A stretch of DNA of 64,000 bases, taken from the NCBI GenBank assembly GCA_007922225.1, contig ML679969.1, positions 21,390,810 to 21,454,809 of the forward strand. Reading direction: 5' to 3'. Below the pieces are notes generated by a model. It worked only from the letters and a program-made list of their open reading frames with translations, made no database searches and was not told the origin of the DNA. Positions 24,000 to 36,825 of this stretch are shown here, in pieces. The position numbers and the translations under genes are program-made. The stretch's first letter is position 1. Each line of letters starts with the position of its first letter. This stretch comes from Emydura subglobosa. Taxonomy: Eukaryota > Chordata > Testudines > Chelidae.

Positions 24000-26489
24000 T
24001 TGCCTGAACCATGAGACTATCCTTTCTCTTCTTGCAATCTCTTACACAGCTTCTGATTTCTGCAACAAATGAGGCAAGGGTCCTACAGACAACAGTCTCC
24101 TTCAGTACACAATCCCGAGGCATTCCCAGAACACGCCGTTCTAGGTTCTGGAGGGGGAGATCTCCAATGGTCACAGACCCTTCCACCCTCCCCAACATCT
24201 GGCCCCTTCTGCCTTGTCTCCTCAGTTTGTCCTTGGCCTAGTCCTGTTGCTTCCCCACTTGGGCTCCAAGCCCAGTCTTCCTCCCCTCTCACTGACTTCT
24301 CATCCTTTGCCTTGTTTCCTGGCCCAGCCAGTCCCATTCTCTGCCTTGGGGCTCCCCCTCCGAGTCCCTGTCTTTCCCCACCCCAGCTCCTAGTCCCCAC
24401 TTGGGCTCCAAGTCCCAGTCTCTGCCCCAGGGTTCTTGTCCAGTCAGTCTCAGCTCCCCCTAATTCTAGCTCCTCATCTGATCTGTCTCACCACTTGCTC
24501 TGAGTTGCCTCCCCATAACTGGTTCCTCAAGTCCCAGTCCTCCCCTCCCAGCTCCTTGGCCATCTCTGTCTCTCCCCTTCTCCACTGGTTCCACAGTCCC
24601 CAGTCACTCCTGCCCAGGTCCCAGTTTCTCTCTCTCCCCCCAGCTGCCAGCTCCAAGTCCCAGTTCTCCTCCACCCAATCCCCCAGGCTGCTTGTCCCAT
24701 TCTACTCCCCACCCCATCCCAGGACCAGCTCTTGTCCCTCTGCATTTAAGTCAGGTGGTTCCTCCTCCATACTGCTTGGGCACAGTGGGAGGGGAATTTA
24801 GTGCTCACAGAAAACAGTCCCTCTGTTCCAGTGCCTGGCCCCAAATTGGGCCCTGGAATCTGGGAAGAAAAATTGTAGGGAAAGTCCTGCTCCACCCTTG
24901 TCTCCTTGAATGGAGCATACTCAGTGCAGATAGGATCTCCAGAGAATGTAGCTGCCAAACTCTAACAAGTCTCAGCTGAAACATGTGAAATTCCATTTTC
25001 AGATGTTTATAACTTTGCCAAATTTGAGCAACAGGAGGGTCACCTCCTTACTAAATTTCAAGTCCCTGTTTCAGAGCATGGGGACCCTGGAGCTTCTGAA
25101 AATATTCTTGGTAGTTATCTTGGGAAAAACAACATATTTTCCACCAGTCTTGTTCTCAGAAATTGCTGCACCATTTTTGCTGCAACTTGCCATAGAAATT
25201 CAGCCTGAGGCAGACACCAAGCAGGAAGAGATCAGCCTGAATAGTTTAAATTGGGCAAACTGAGGAGCAACTAGAAACAGGGTCTTATAAGGGGAAGTGT
25301 CAGGCCACCTTAGCTATAGACAGCAATACCTGGATGGCCAATAGTGTATATTGGTGATATCCATATGATTAATAAAATGTATTCCATGGTTCCATAATTC
25401 ATCATGTCCCTTTGGCCACTCTTGCCACTAAGCCATGTGTGCTGGACTTTTTCTGACATTCCAAACCCTGGAGAAACTTCCAATGGTTGCCATTTAAAAA
25501 AAATAACCTGCCAGTTTCCATCTTTCTTCTCTAAATGAGGAATCCCCACTCACCCCAGCCCTCATCCACATAAAACACTCCTATAAACAAACTACCCTGG
25601 CTAGTGACCCAGAATGGGCAATATTTAGTACTAGACAAGTCACAAGTTTAAGATAGTGACCTTGCAGAGATAGTAATTAGACCTCTATAATGCTGTCAAT
25701 GGGAGAGTTTCAGATTTCCAATGGGATACACAGCACTGAAAGGAGCTGAGATACTGAACTTCAATGTCAGCACAAAGGGCAGTCCCTTAGCATCCATCAA
25801 CTGTCTGGCCAGTAATGGCAGGATGGGAAGGGTATAAATTTTTTATCGGCGTGAATTTGGGATTGTTACTGAGACACTGGCAGGCCAGATGCCTGCTCTT
25901 GCCCAGGTTGCAGACATTAGCTAAGAACTGACAACCTCATAGCTAAAAAGCAGACCAGGTCGCTTGTATGTTAGTTTTGCTCAAAATAGATATTAGTCTT
26001 ATAAGAATGATTTTAGTGTTTAGACTCTACAAAAGGCTTGTGTGTTGCTTCATGCACTAATCTCACTTATAATATCTATGTCCCATGTTATAAGGTAATA
26101 TTTAAGTGTTTGCTCTGTAACTGTAAAAGTGTTTTGCTCTGAAACTGCAAACCCCCAGAGTCAGGAGAGAAACTTTACCAAGTGTGAAATACTAGTTTGC
26201 CACAGGAGGTGGCATCTCCTGCACAACAAAAGAAGGCCCATAGACACCAGACAAACCATTGTGGAAGAGATGTTCACAAATTCATCCCATTATTTTGAGC
26301 TGGGGGGAAAGGAACAAAAATCCCTGACAAGAGGAAACTGCATCTTTTGGGCTGTTTGAACTCTGAAGGACCAGAGACTCTAAACTGAAATGATAGATCC
26401 CCAGGGCCTGCCTCCTGGGTCTGCCCTGAAAGACCCTTTGAGTTGACAGATCACCACAACTCTATCACTCTTAGGAGATGGTAACTCAT
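24000..26489. other. Intron 1 segment with pyrimidine-rich low-complexity block
   Basis: From about 24180 to 24760 the plus strand is C/T-rich with many degenerate tcccagtc and ctccaag units; long frames here reflect composition, not genes. The rest, including 25.0-25.26 kb, looks like unclassified repeat and unique intron. Confidence 0.45.
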
Positions 26490-26735
26490 TAGTGTGTCTA
26501 TGTCTACACTGCTGGCTCCTTGGGGATTGATCCCAGAAGTGCTCTCCAATCGACACCATTAATCCACCTCCCCAAAAGGAATAAAGCTGCGTTGACCAGA
26601 GGGCATCTCCCATCGACGCAGTCCAGTGGAGATGCCACAGTATGGCAATGTAAGTAAGTCGATGGGAGATATGCAAGCTACATTATGTCACTTGTGTATC
26701 CTGTCGACTGCTGGTGGCAGTGTAGACCAGGCCTA
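26490..26735. mobile_element. MITE with tgtctacactgc terminal inverted repeats
   Basis: The left end tgtctacactgc (26501-26512) is mirrored by gcagtgtagacca (26718-26730). The 245-base interior is non-coding and contains cgatggga repeats in both orientations. Such elements (ends GGCCTGGTCTACACT) are frequent in turtles and crocodilians. Confidence 0.6.
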
Positions 26736-26739
26736 TGTT

Positions 26740-29700
26740 TGCTTGTTTTAACCTGTAAATAACCCTCTTATTCCTTTTTCCTAGTTAATAAACCTTGAGA
26801 TAGTTTATTACAGGATTGGTTACAGGCATTGTTTTTGGTGTAAGATCTATGGTACCAGCTGATCTGGGGGGTAAATGACTGGTCTCTTGAGACTGGAAGC
26901 AACTTGAATGTGGTGTGATTTTTTGGTGTAAGTGACCATTTATCCCTAAATCCAGTTTGTCTAGGTAGCAAGATAGACTGGAGAGTCTAAGGGGACTGTC
27001 TGTGACTCCCTGGTGAGACTGTTATAGTGATGCAGGAGTTCACATTCATTACTGGCTTGGTGAAATCTAATTATAGATCATATCACCAACTTGGGACATC
27101 TGCCCTCTTTCTGACAGTCTGCCCTGAGATTGGTACTTATGGTCGTGAGTCCTCCAGACAGTGTGACACATGTCACAGGGCTTTAATTTTTAAAATATTA
27201 CCCTCTCTATTGAGCATGTTGTCCAGTGTGCCAGTGCTGACCTGCTTTATGTTGCAGTGTGTAAAGACTGTGCCCTCCTCCGACATCTGCTTTCCTGCTC
27301 CCAGCATAAGAACTGCTTCACTGGCAGCACTCTGTGAGCACAACCCTGATCTCATCACAAACGCTTTATGCACTGAATCACATGTGCAGAGTACAGTACA
27401 GCAGCTGCTTCCATTATAACATATGCTCAGAGCACTACAGTGCTACTAGCACTGGGGGTATTTCATGGTAGTCCTCTGTACATGCAGTACTGTGGAAGCA
27501 GCTCCTATACTGGTACAGGGTTAGGAATTAGGTACTATATCTTTAAATAGTTTGTGGGCCTTCTAGTATCCTAACTGTATTCTGTGTGCTTCAGAAGCCA
27601 CCAGAACCCTGCCAGAGCAGCAGTGTATGTAACTAGGCCTCCTATGTTCTCTGTAGTCAATAAACAGTTATCTGGACCCACTATGTCCATGTTGTTCCTT
27701 CATAACATGTTGGTTATATAAAGAGCAGAAGACACAATGGCTGGGATGATGGCAGAAGACAATAGAGGGGGGGACACTGTCCAGAAAATGGCCACATGGA
27801 CACTTTGCTGGGCAACGGAGGAGACAATATTAAAAAAATCAATACGTCCCCGTTTCAGCCCCTCAAACACATGATAAAGCAGTAACATTCATCCTAGAGG
27901 CTAAGCAGCCCCTTTAGGTTTAACAGGGGATCCAAAACCTCTTTGTGACTCTCCTAGGAAATGTCCCATATGATTATTATTAATACTGAGCATCATTACA
28001 CTAGATACTATCGCCACAGTCTGCATTATAGAGCATGGTGGGAGAGCACAGGCATGTATTTACAGTTGTTTCCAAACATTACGCAACATTTAATGGATTT
28101 TCAAATCTTTAGATGTTCTGTTGCCTGTGCAAAGTATGCGTGTGTTTGTGTGTTTAATGTGCATACACAAGTAGCAGAAATGGCAAAGGACAAAAGAGAC
28201 TAAGTCTCCTTTCCATTCTCCTGATCCTTGGGCTGGGCTGATTCCTGACATAAATAAGAGCAATCTGAAAGCTGCTTTATGCTATGAGTAGTGTGGGAGC
28301 CATCTGGGCTCAGTTCAGCTGGCTATTTGGGTGTTTTGCATAACAAAAGTGGTGCAAAGCAGACAGCATCAGTGAATTGGGCCCAAAGATTGTCAAAGCC
28401 CCTGTAATTCATAATTCAGTTGAAAAAAAGACTAGTCACATTAGACTTTCTGATAAGAACCTTCTGAGGCAGATGCTATCACTATCAATAAACATAACAT
28501 GTCTCATATTCAAGTTTACAAAGACTGTTTTAAAAGACTTAAAATACTTTCACTTCAAATCAAAGGTTGGGGTCCTGATCTGGATCTAAATTTTCCCCAG
28601 TTTTCAAGGGTTACAATCAGGTGTGATGGTTTAGCTTCAATTATAAGAGAAGGGCGGAAGGTGAGAAGTCTATATTTTAATTTGTATGTGTCACCCTCTC
28701 TGACCTTTGCCCTCTAGTTCAGAGACACTGGGAGCTGGATGTTGAGCTCCAGGTCCTCTGTTCTTTCACCAGAAACCATCACCAATATATGTAACACATT
28801 TTAATGATCAAATTATTTACACATTACCAAACTATATTATTTTGTTTCTGATATTGCTGCACGATTAAGACATTTCTATAAAGCTCATCTTCTAGAATGT
28901 AATGGCCAAAATTCTGCTCGCTCTATTCTTTAACTGATATACACTATATATGGTTTATTCATTATTTTTATTACATTCAAAACCTACACTTCATTGTAAC
29001 AGGCCAGCAGGAGTAGGGCAATCTCCTGAGCAGTTGCTACTGTCTATGAAACCCAGTCTGGAACTCTGTCCTTTCTGTCCCAGAAGTGCCACCCCCTACC
29101 CCTCCTCAGAAAGAACCCCTTGGTTTGCAGTTGCCCTCACTGGAACTGGGGATAAGTATAGCCTGAAGTTGTTATTGGTGTGTGTAATGTGAATTTTCAC
29201 ACATTTTGATTTTTGCAAAGAGAATGGATGAAAGGTAAAGCTAAAGGTATCTATAGCTACATCACCTTAAAGGAATATTTGCATACTTTTTAACACTTAC
29301 GTTTTAATTAATTGCAGTGTTCTTGCTATAGAGTTTTTATTCTGGTTGACTTAAGATTGCTGGCCTAATGTAACAAACTTTGTTTCTGTTTTGGAAAGTG
29401 TGTGTGTGTGTGTGAGCAAATGCACCTACATGCTTTTGAAAATCCCACCCATTTGCATATCATATTCACATAGCTGATGGTGTGGAGTGGAATAAAGTTT
29501 TTACTGGCATGAATGTAGGATGTCCTTTTTATTTAGGAGTGATTAATTCACAGGTGAGTTATGCAGGTCATACCACACAAGTGCCAGGAACATCCTTATG
29601 CCACACCATGCCTTCATGCACTTTATAAATGCCACATATTTTACATAAAATGATACTGCTAATAACATTTCTAAGAGTATTAAAATGTTATATCGGGACT

Positions 29701-30859
29701 TTTTTAAAAAAAAAAATCTTCCCTCTGCAAAGCCAGGCTCCCTTAGTACCAGGAATCCAACTGTAGAGAGTTCAGAGGGAGAGAATAAAATACAACTAAT
29801 AAATAGAAAACACCTCTAAAATAACCCCCAGTAGCTTTTCTTTAGACACAGCCAATTTCAGTCAGTTCCAGGGCTAAAAACAAGTGTTGTTCCATTGCAA
29901 AGTTCTATTTCTCTCTCCCCTCCATGTGGCATGGGGTTGACAGCCCAGTGCTGGAGGAGACAATTGTAACATTGCTAAATCAATGACAGACTGAACCGGA
30001 GCAGAAATCTGTGCTGCACTCATTTGGCTTGCTTCTAGACTATGAGTAGGGGCCCAATTTGGCAAACATTTAAGCATGTGCTTAAACCCTAATGCTTTGC
30101 TGAACTTGGGCCTAGAAGAACAAGCAGAACAGAAGGCAAATCAAAGCTCCCACTAAAGAATAATTCCTGCAGGCCGTGCCAGGAGCTGACCCATTGTGCA
30201 AATGTGTGACTGTGCAGGGGATAACCTCGGTATCTCTACATCCTGGTGACTTTTGCAGAATAAGCAAGAAGGATCACTAGCACAGGGTGACTAGAGTGTC
30301 TTCCCTTTTTCAAGGGCAGAGTGCTGCTTCCACTGTGTCATCTGCTCTACTGGCTCAGAAGCAAAGAAACCACCTGAAATCTCAATCTCACTTTCCCACA
30401 TAGCATCTTGTGTTACTCCTGGACTGGCAGTCTGAGCATAATTTTGTTTTGAATATTTAAACATAAAAATCTGCAATCCAAATTATTTGAGATGGGGAAG
30501 TGGGAGGTTGATTTGCTTTCTTTTTTTTAATATAAATTATGTTTGTTGTTAGTTGGTGTTTCATATTAATGTACATGTGCCTAGAGATTGTCATGGGTGC
30601 ATTTTTAATAAATCCAAAACTAAAGAATATTAAATTAACCAAGTTAGACCAATAGTCTCCTGACTATTTCTGACTAACCAGATTAATCTCAGAAATTAAG
30701 AGCCACATTAGTTAGTGACAGCTGATTTTATAGCATGTTTTCATGGGACATTGTATAAAGTACCATGAATGATCCCACCGGGCTCTGTTCCCAGAAAGCA
30801 GCCCTCTCTGCACACTATTTGCCCATGATTTGCCTCTTTCACATTTCTGATCACATGAG
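26740..30859. other. Intron 1 of the constant region (part)
   Basis: Non-coding. Minor features are a (TG)n run at 29398-29414 and a short repeat with aagcatgtgcttaaa near 30073. No exon or RNA gene was recognised. Confidence 0.5.
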
Positions 30860-30980
30860 AATTTAAAATTATTATTATTATTATTATTTGCATTTGGTGG
30901 CACCTAGAAGTCTATTGTGCCAGGCACTGTACAAACACAAGAAGATGGTCCCAACCTCAAAGAACCTATAGTTTAAATGT
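30860..30980 (+). repeat. (ATT)n followed by MIR-like SINE fragment
   Basis: A run of about seven att units (30868-30888) is followed by tgccaggcactgtacaaaca and a gtcccaacctcaaagaacct block that also appears at 8.95-9.05 and 21.12-21.2 kb. It is a 5' piece of a MIR-like SINE. Confidence 0.5.
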
Positions 30981-31469
30981 AAGAAGGATACAGCTGCTCA
31001 GCCTATAATGTGTGTGAAACTGTGTAGGAAATCCACAGGCATATGTGAGAAAGGCTGGAGGTAGCTCAGAGAGTCCTCCATTTGGAAGACAGGAGGGGGC
31101 AATTGGGTGTTGGATGTGTGCTGAGAGTGGAGAACCAAAAGGGCTATAAATTCCATGCATCTTTGATAAGCTGTCTCCTCAGTCTCAGTTTCACTGATCC
31201 CCAGGGAATCCACAGAAGTCCCTCAGTTACCCTGATCCTGCCTAGTACCTGTCCTATTTGGTAGCAGGTGGGGAAACTCATATCCCAAATTTTGAAAATA
31301 ATACTATTATCTACTACTACCACCATCAACAAATAGCATGCTAGGGAGAGTCAGAAGTTCAGGGGATTGCTATCCTGATATGGAGACTTTCACTTATTGG
31401 TCAGTAGTTCAAATCCAGCTGGGATAGAAAGTAATCAAAGTTTAACAACAATGTAAAATGAGCTGGAGG

Positions 31470-31727
31470 TTTCAATGGTTGCAAACTTGCACTGAAATAA
31501 TTAAACCAGCTAGTGAAAGTCTCTGTGTAAACACTTTTATTTTAGAATAAATGTGTCTGATTTTAACTTGAGTCATTCTTTACTGACTTAAGCAAATCAA
31601 ACTACAATGCTCTTATTCCAAAATAGGAGTGTCTACCTGTGCAGACTTGCACTGAAAAACAAAAGGTATGAATTCAAACCCATTTTGTTATTTCAATGCA
31701 GGTTTGTGTGCAGACAAGGCCTCACTC
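31470..31727. mobile_element. MITE-like repeat with gtgtgcagacaaggc end
   Basis: The right end reads tttgtgtgcagacaaggcc and the left part contains ctctgtgtaaacacttttat, matching the end style of turtle/crocodile MITEs that start GCCTTGTCTACACAC. The interior alternates lines like gtgtctacctgtgcagactt. Boundaries are approximate. Confidence 0.45.
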
Positions 31728-32113
31728 CAGTTTCCAGTGGGCAGGTACAGGGGAGCTAGGCAGACGATTCTACAAAGAACACTAAGAGATTTGGTACTAA
31801 TATGACCCCTTTTTGGGTGTTTCAACAGAGAAGCCAAGGACTAAATTGCCCACAAGATTAAACTCCCCTTTCTGACCAGCAGCATTCCCCTCCAGGTCAA
31901 GTCTGAGCTCCAGAGGCAGGATGGGGGTAGGGTCACAGGGTGAAGGAAGTTTGCCCTGATCCCTAGACTATTTCTATTCTGTATATAAGCAGAGAAACTC
32001 CATCTCCCAAGCCACCAATCTGGCACCTTCCACCAGCCCTGAAATCATGAAATCAACAAGACAAATAAGAAAAGCCAGCATGTGGGCAGAGGAACAGAAA
32101 GTGAATAACTCAC

Positions 32114-32172
32114 CCACTAGTTCCAGGTCTCTGGGCCTGCGAGAAACGCCAGTCCGTATTAGGCTGAGCTTG
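32114..32172 (-). CDS. PCDHG (constant exon 1): Protocadherin gamma constant exon 1
   Basis: A 59-base exon: acceptor cccttgcag, then QAQPNTDWRFSQAQRPGTSG, then donor GG|gtgagt at 32113. It differs from the mammalian exon by about one residue (QAP to QAQ). The entry phase is 0, matching every intact variable exon in the window; it leaves in phase 2, matched by the C that starts CON2. It begins the shared cytoplasmic domain that all gamma isoforms carry, used for kinase and adhesion-complex signalling. It was too short to appear as an ORF and was found by reverse-complement reading. Confidence 0.97.
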
Positions 32173-33539
32173 CTGCAAGGGAAACAGAAAAGTATTTTAA
32201 TGCCTCTGTTATTGCCTTTGGAAATCAAAGCAAACTGATCCAAGATTATTGCAGCCTGGAAATCCATCCATGCTTAGGAGAAGCTAAAAATGTAGATGAA
32301 ACAGAATAATTTTAAAATTAAATGGAGTAACCAGAAATATACCTGTCCATGTAAAACAAACAAACAAGGACACAAAACAACCAGACCCTCCTCCCTCTTG
32401 AATATTTCTGAATCAAGAGAATTGCTAAAAAGCATGACAAAACAATTTGGTGAATAATCTTCCAGAATAAGCTCAGGAAACCAAGCTGTGAAAGAAACGA
32501 AGCATGCAATAGACTGATAAGGGCATCAATTTAATCTGAAGAACCCTATGGCACCAGAAATAATTAGCTAAGGGAGAAGCAGAGTTAATTGATACTGAGA
32601 AAGATGTGTTTTAATGCCGGCAGTGGCAATGTTACCAGAACGTCCTAATTTGTCCTTTCTCCCTTTCTAAAAATGCTGGCAAAGTGTCTTAATTTCACAT
32701 TCTATATTTTAATTAATCTTTTCCTGGATACCGTGTCCTTGGTGCATTACAGTATTTTTCTGTCCATGTACAAAAGAATTAACCTTCCACGACCAAATGT
32801 ATTATTTGTTTAGGAGACACAACAGACTATAGACATAACAGACCACTATGGAACTTGATTAGCAGGCCCTGTATCACTTTCCACCCACATTGTTTCATTA
32901 TCAGACAATGGACAGTTTGTAAATAAAGAAACACATGAACCAACTCTATGTATTAAGTCTTTGTAAGGAGAGCTGAAAGGCAGAACTGTTTTCTGTCTGA
33001 AATACAAGTACTTCCAAAAATCATAGACTTCTAGCTATCTTCTTAATTAACTCTGCAGTAATACTGGGGTGCTGTTAGCACTGTAAAGATTTCTCCTGTG
33101 TTACCTTGGGAATGAGCAGTTTAGGCTTTATAAGGCAGAACAGGATTATTTTGCTTGTATATACAATTACTAAGGAAAATAGAAGATGGATACAGCTGAC
33201 CTAGTTTTTAGTTAGCAGAAGATGTGATATTACTAATTTACCTACAGCTTTAATGATTATGGTAAAGAAAAGCCTCAGAATAATTACTGACTTTCCTAAA
33301 TAGGGGTCACTGCCATCCAAGCTGTATGCAAATATAAAAGTATACCTATATATATTTAACTTCTATTTTAAAAAATATTTTTACACATATATACACAAGT
33401 ACAAATACACACATACAAACATTTTGTAAATGAGACCTTCTCTATTTTCTGAAATGTTACTGTAATTGTCAGTCTCAATTTTAGGACATACAGTTACTGA
33501 CAAAATAATTTTAGAGCTGGAGTCTAAAATGATCAAACC
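32173..33539. other. Sequence between CON1 and the last variable exon (part)
   Basis: A/T-rich intron common to all variable exons. The only clear signal is the polypyrimidine-cag acceptor of CON1 at its lower end (ccttgcag). No other gene is seen. Confidence 0.5.
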
Positions 33540-33735
33540 TGGGTGCCTAAATTTAGGCCTTTATATCCATGTATAAGCATTTATATCCATGTATAGGCAT
33601 AAAAGTAGCTTTATTTTCAGATGTACTGAGCTCCCACAGATCTCATTCAGTTCAGTGGGAGCTGCAGGTGCCCAGCACCTCTAAAAATGGGGCTACATAT
33701 TTATACCTCCAAGTTTGAAAATTTTGGCCAGAGTT
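33540..33735. repeat. Interspersed repeat with partial hairpin (ggtgcctaaa / tcagtgggagctgcagg family)
   Basis: The segment holds a tandemly repeated tttatatccatgtata unit near 33560-33598 and the block cagtgggagctgcaggtgcccagcacctc. Related ggtgcctaa-bearing segments lie at 18.46-18.6, 19.6-19.9 and 21.29-21.36 kb. Family name not assigned. Confidence 0.35.
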
Positions 33736-33954
33736 GACATCATGGCATGATCAGCAGGTACATACATTACATACATTGGCCACCAAGTGAAAAGTTTCAG
33801 CAACACACCTACAAAATACAAAAAGATCAAAACTGATAAACTTTGTTTGGAAAACTACTCAGTTACAAGTCCAGCATCATATGTTCTGCAGAATAAAGTG
33901 GTAAGAGTTAAATACAAAGAACTTAATATTTAACCTTGAGAAATGCTCTGTGTA

Positions 33955-34040
33955 AGATGGAAAGCTTGTCTCTCTGATCAACAGAAGTTGGTCCAATAAA
34001 AGTTATTCCTGCCCCCACCTTGTCTCTTTAATATCCTGGG
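33955..34040 (+). repeat. Penelope-like 3'-end fragment
   Basis: Contains aaagcttgtctctctgatca and cagaagttggtccaataaaa, the same block as at 23860-23935 and in inverted arms at 62.8-62.96 kb. Non-coding. Confidence 0.5.
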
Positions 34041-34389
34041 ACCAACAAGCAATACTGCCTATAACAGTGCAATGTGTCACTTAAAAAGCTTCCATTATGT
34101 AAACAAGGAATGATCTAAGGAGAACACTGCAGTTCCCTAGGCCAGTCACTCTCAGTCTAGGGCTTTGGTTCTGAAATGTTAGATGCTATTCACAGCCAGG
34201 CATCCTTCCTTCACTGTGAAGAACAAGGACCCTTCCCCTCCCTCTTGCTGTACAGGTGAAAGTAATGCTCTTTCCCCAGGAGGCCACTAAGTGCATTGAA
34301 AGGACTGAAAGAGAAGAGTGGTGAATCTGGATATTTATGGACAGTTACACTGAGCAGAAAGGACAGCGGGACACACACGGGCAGCTTAC

Positions 34390-36825
34390 CCCATCACAAG
34401 GACTCACTAATGCGCTGGCCACCTGATCAAAGGCAGCCATGCTCTCTCCAGTAGTAGAATGACTGAAGGGTTTTAGGAAGAGGAAATCCCCTTGGTCAGA
34501 CATTGGAGAGAAACAAGATTTATAGTGCTGCGCCTGGGACACCAGGCCAGCTCCGCCTCCATCCAGATACTTGATGAAGCCTTCCGGATTCAATTGCCCG
34601 GGGAAGTTCGATGTGGATTTCCGGCCTGGCCTCCTACAACAACGTGAGAGGGACCAGCCCACAGCTCCAGGGCCAGATTTGAGGCACCTGGCGCCCAGGA
34701 CTGCCAGCATCACGCATGACACCAGGGAAATGGCTACCAGGGAGATGATGAGGTAGAGAGTCACACTGGATGCCCTGTAAGGCGATCTGGGAAGGTCCAA
34801 GGCCTTGGCGAAGTCTTGTGCAGTCCTCTCCTCAGGGGAGATGACTAGCGCCACCGAGGCTGACAGGGGTGGGGTCCCATTGTCCCGCACCTGGACCACC
34901 AGCCTGTGGGGCGCCTCTGACTCCCTGAGCGCCTCGGTTATTCGGATCTCCCCCGAGTGGCGCTCCACCCGGAACGGACACGGCTCGCTGCTCTCCTGGA
35001 GCCGGTAGGACAGCCAGGCATTGTGGCCGCTGTCGGCATCCACGGCCACAATCTTGGTCACCAGGTAGCCAGGCTGGGCCGTCGAGGGGACAGTTTGCTG
35101 GAAGGGGGAGCCCTGGGGGACGAGCGGGTACACGATGGTGGGGGCGTTGTCGTTCTGATCCAGGACGAACACGTGCACAGTGGTGGTGCTGCTCAGGGGA
35201 GGGGCCCCAGCATCCTTCACCATCACCGGCACCTGGAACACTTTCTCCTGCTCGTAGTCCAGGGCCCGCCAGGTGGAGATGGTGCCGTTCTGCGGGTCTA
35301 TATGGAAATAGGCTGAGAGAGGTAAAGCCTGCGCTCCGCTGTCCACGATGGAATAGGAAAGCTTGGAGTTGCCGCCCACATCGGGGTCAGAGGCGGATAC
35401 AGAGAGCACCGAGGCCCCGGGCAGGGTGTTCTCCTGAATGTGGGCGGTGTAGGAGGAGCTGGAGAACCGGGGCACGTTATCGTTCACATCGGAGATTTGG
35501 AGGGAGATGGTTTTCAGTGTGGACCTCCGAGGGGAGCCGGAGTCCGTGGCCGTGATAGTGATGTTGTACCCTGCAGCCTTTTCTCGATCGAGAGGGCCAG
35601 CGGTGACCAGGGAGTAGTGCCCTTGGAAGGAGCTCACCAGTGTAAAGGGGAGATCGTTCCTGATCTGCAGATGGACTTGTCCATTTTCCCCGGAGTCACT
35701 GTCCTTGGCGCCGATTAGCGCGATCACAGTTCCCGGGGGCGCGTCTTCCTGCACGGGACTGGACAGGGAGGTCAGCACAATGTCCGGGCTGTTATCGTTC
35801 ACATCCACCAGCTCCACCCGCAGGCTGCAGTGTCCCTCCATTGCAGGGGAGCCCTTGTCTCTGGCTCGGACTGCGAGCTCGTAAGCGCTGGAGTCCTCAT
35901 AATCCAGCAGGGCTTTGGTTCTGATCTCCCCTGTCCGAGGGTCCAGGCTAAAGAGGCGGAGGAGTTTATCAGGTGCATTATTGCTAGTTTTGAAAGAATA
36001 TTCAACCTCCCCATTCGGGCCTTCGTCCAAGTCAGTGACGTTTAGCTGCGTGACCAGAGTCCCTGCCCGGACATTTTCTTCTAGAAAAACTGTGGAAATG
36101 GGCGGATCACACACAGGGGGGTTGTCGTTGGCATCTAGGACGTGAACTGTGATCCTGGCAGTGCCTGATCTAACCGGATTCCCACCGTCAAGAGCTGTCA
36201 GGGTCAAATGATGGGCAGCCACGTTTTCTCTGTCCAGGGCTTTTTCCAGCACGATTTCGGGCATTTTAACGCCATCTCCCCTTACATGGATGCTCAGGGC
36301 AAAATGGTCACTGGCACTGAGTTCATAGGTGGAGATGGAATTGGCGCCCATGTCTGGGTCTTCCGCTACCTCGAGGGGCAAGCGAGTCCCTGGGTTCGCT
36401 ACTTCGGTGATCTCTAAAGAAACTTCCTTCTTCGGGAACCGCGGCGCATTATCGTTGACATCCAGGATTTCCACCTCCACCCGGTGCAGCTGCAGCGGGC
36501 TCTCCAGCACCAGCTGGAGCTGCAGGGAGCACGTGGAGCTCAGACCGCACAGCTCTTCCCGGTCTAGTTTCTCGTTCATAAGCAGGGCTCCGTCGACCAG
36601 ATTCACCTGGAAGTATTGGCGGCCGCCCTCGCTGACCAGCCGGAGGCTGCGGGCCGAGAGGCTCCGCACATCCACGCCCAGATCCTTGGCAAGGTTCCCC
36701 ACAAAGGAGCCTGGCTCGCGGTCCTCGGGCACCGAGTAGCGTGTCTGGGCGGGAGCCGGGTCCGGCAGAAAGAGGAGCGCGCCGAGGAGCAGCAGCTGCC
36801 ATCGCAAACTCTGTCTCCCGGCCAT
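34390..36825 (-). CDS. Extra C-type protocadherin gamma variable exon 2 (nearest to CON1)
   Basis: An intact exon of 812 codons (806 if the upstream donor is used). The signal peptide (1-26, LLLLGALLFLP) precedes TRYSVPEDREPG. EC linkers are DVNDN at 122-126, DANDN 231-235, DVNDN 341-345, DVNDN 446-450 and DQNDN 556-560. The membrane helix is at about 688-711. The tail has a basic cysteine patch (CCRRPGRK), then KSCFSPMSDQGDFLFLKPF at 769-787. Two phase-0 donors lie 18 bases apart: TTA then gtgagt (after 34408) and GGG then gtaagc (after 34390). Either joins CON1 in frame, differing by VSPCDG. It sits 2.2 kb upstream of CON1, closer than any mammalian gamma variable exon would predict from C5 order, and has no mammalian counterpart that I recognise. 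Confidence 0.9.
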
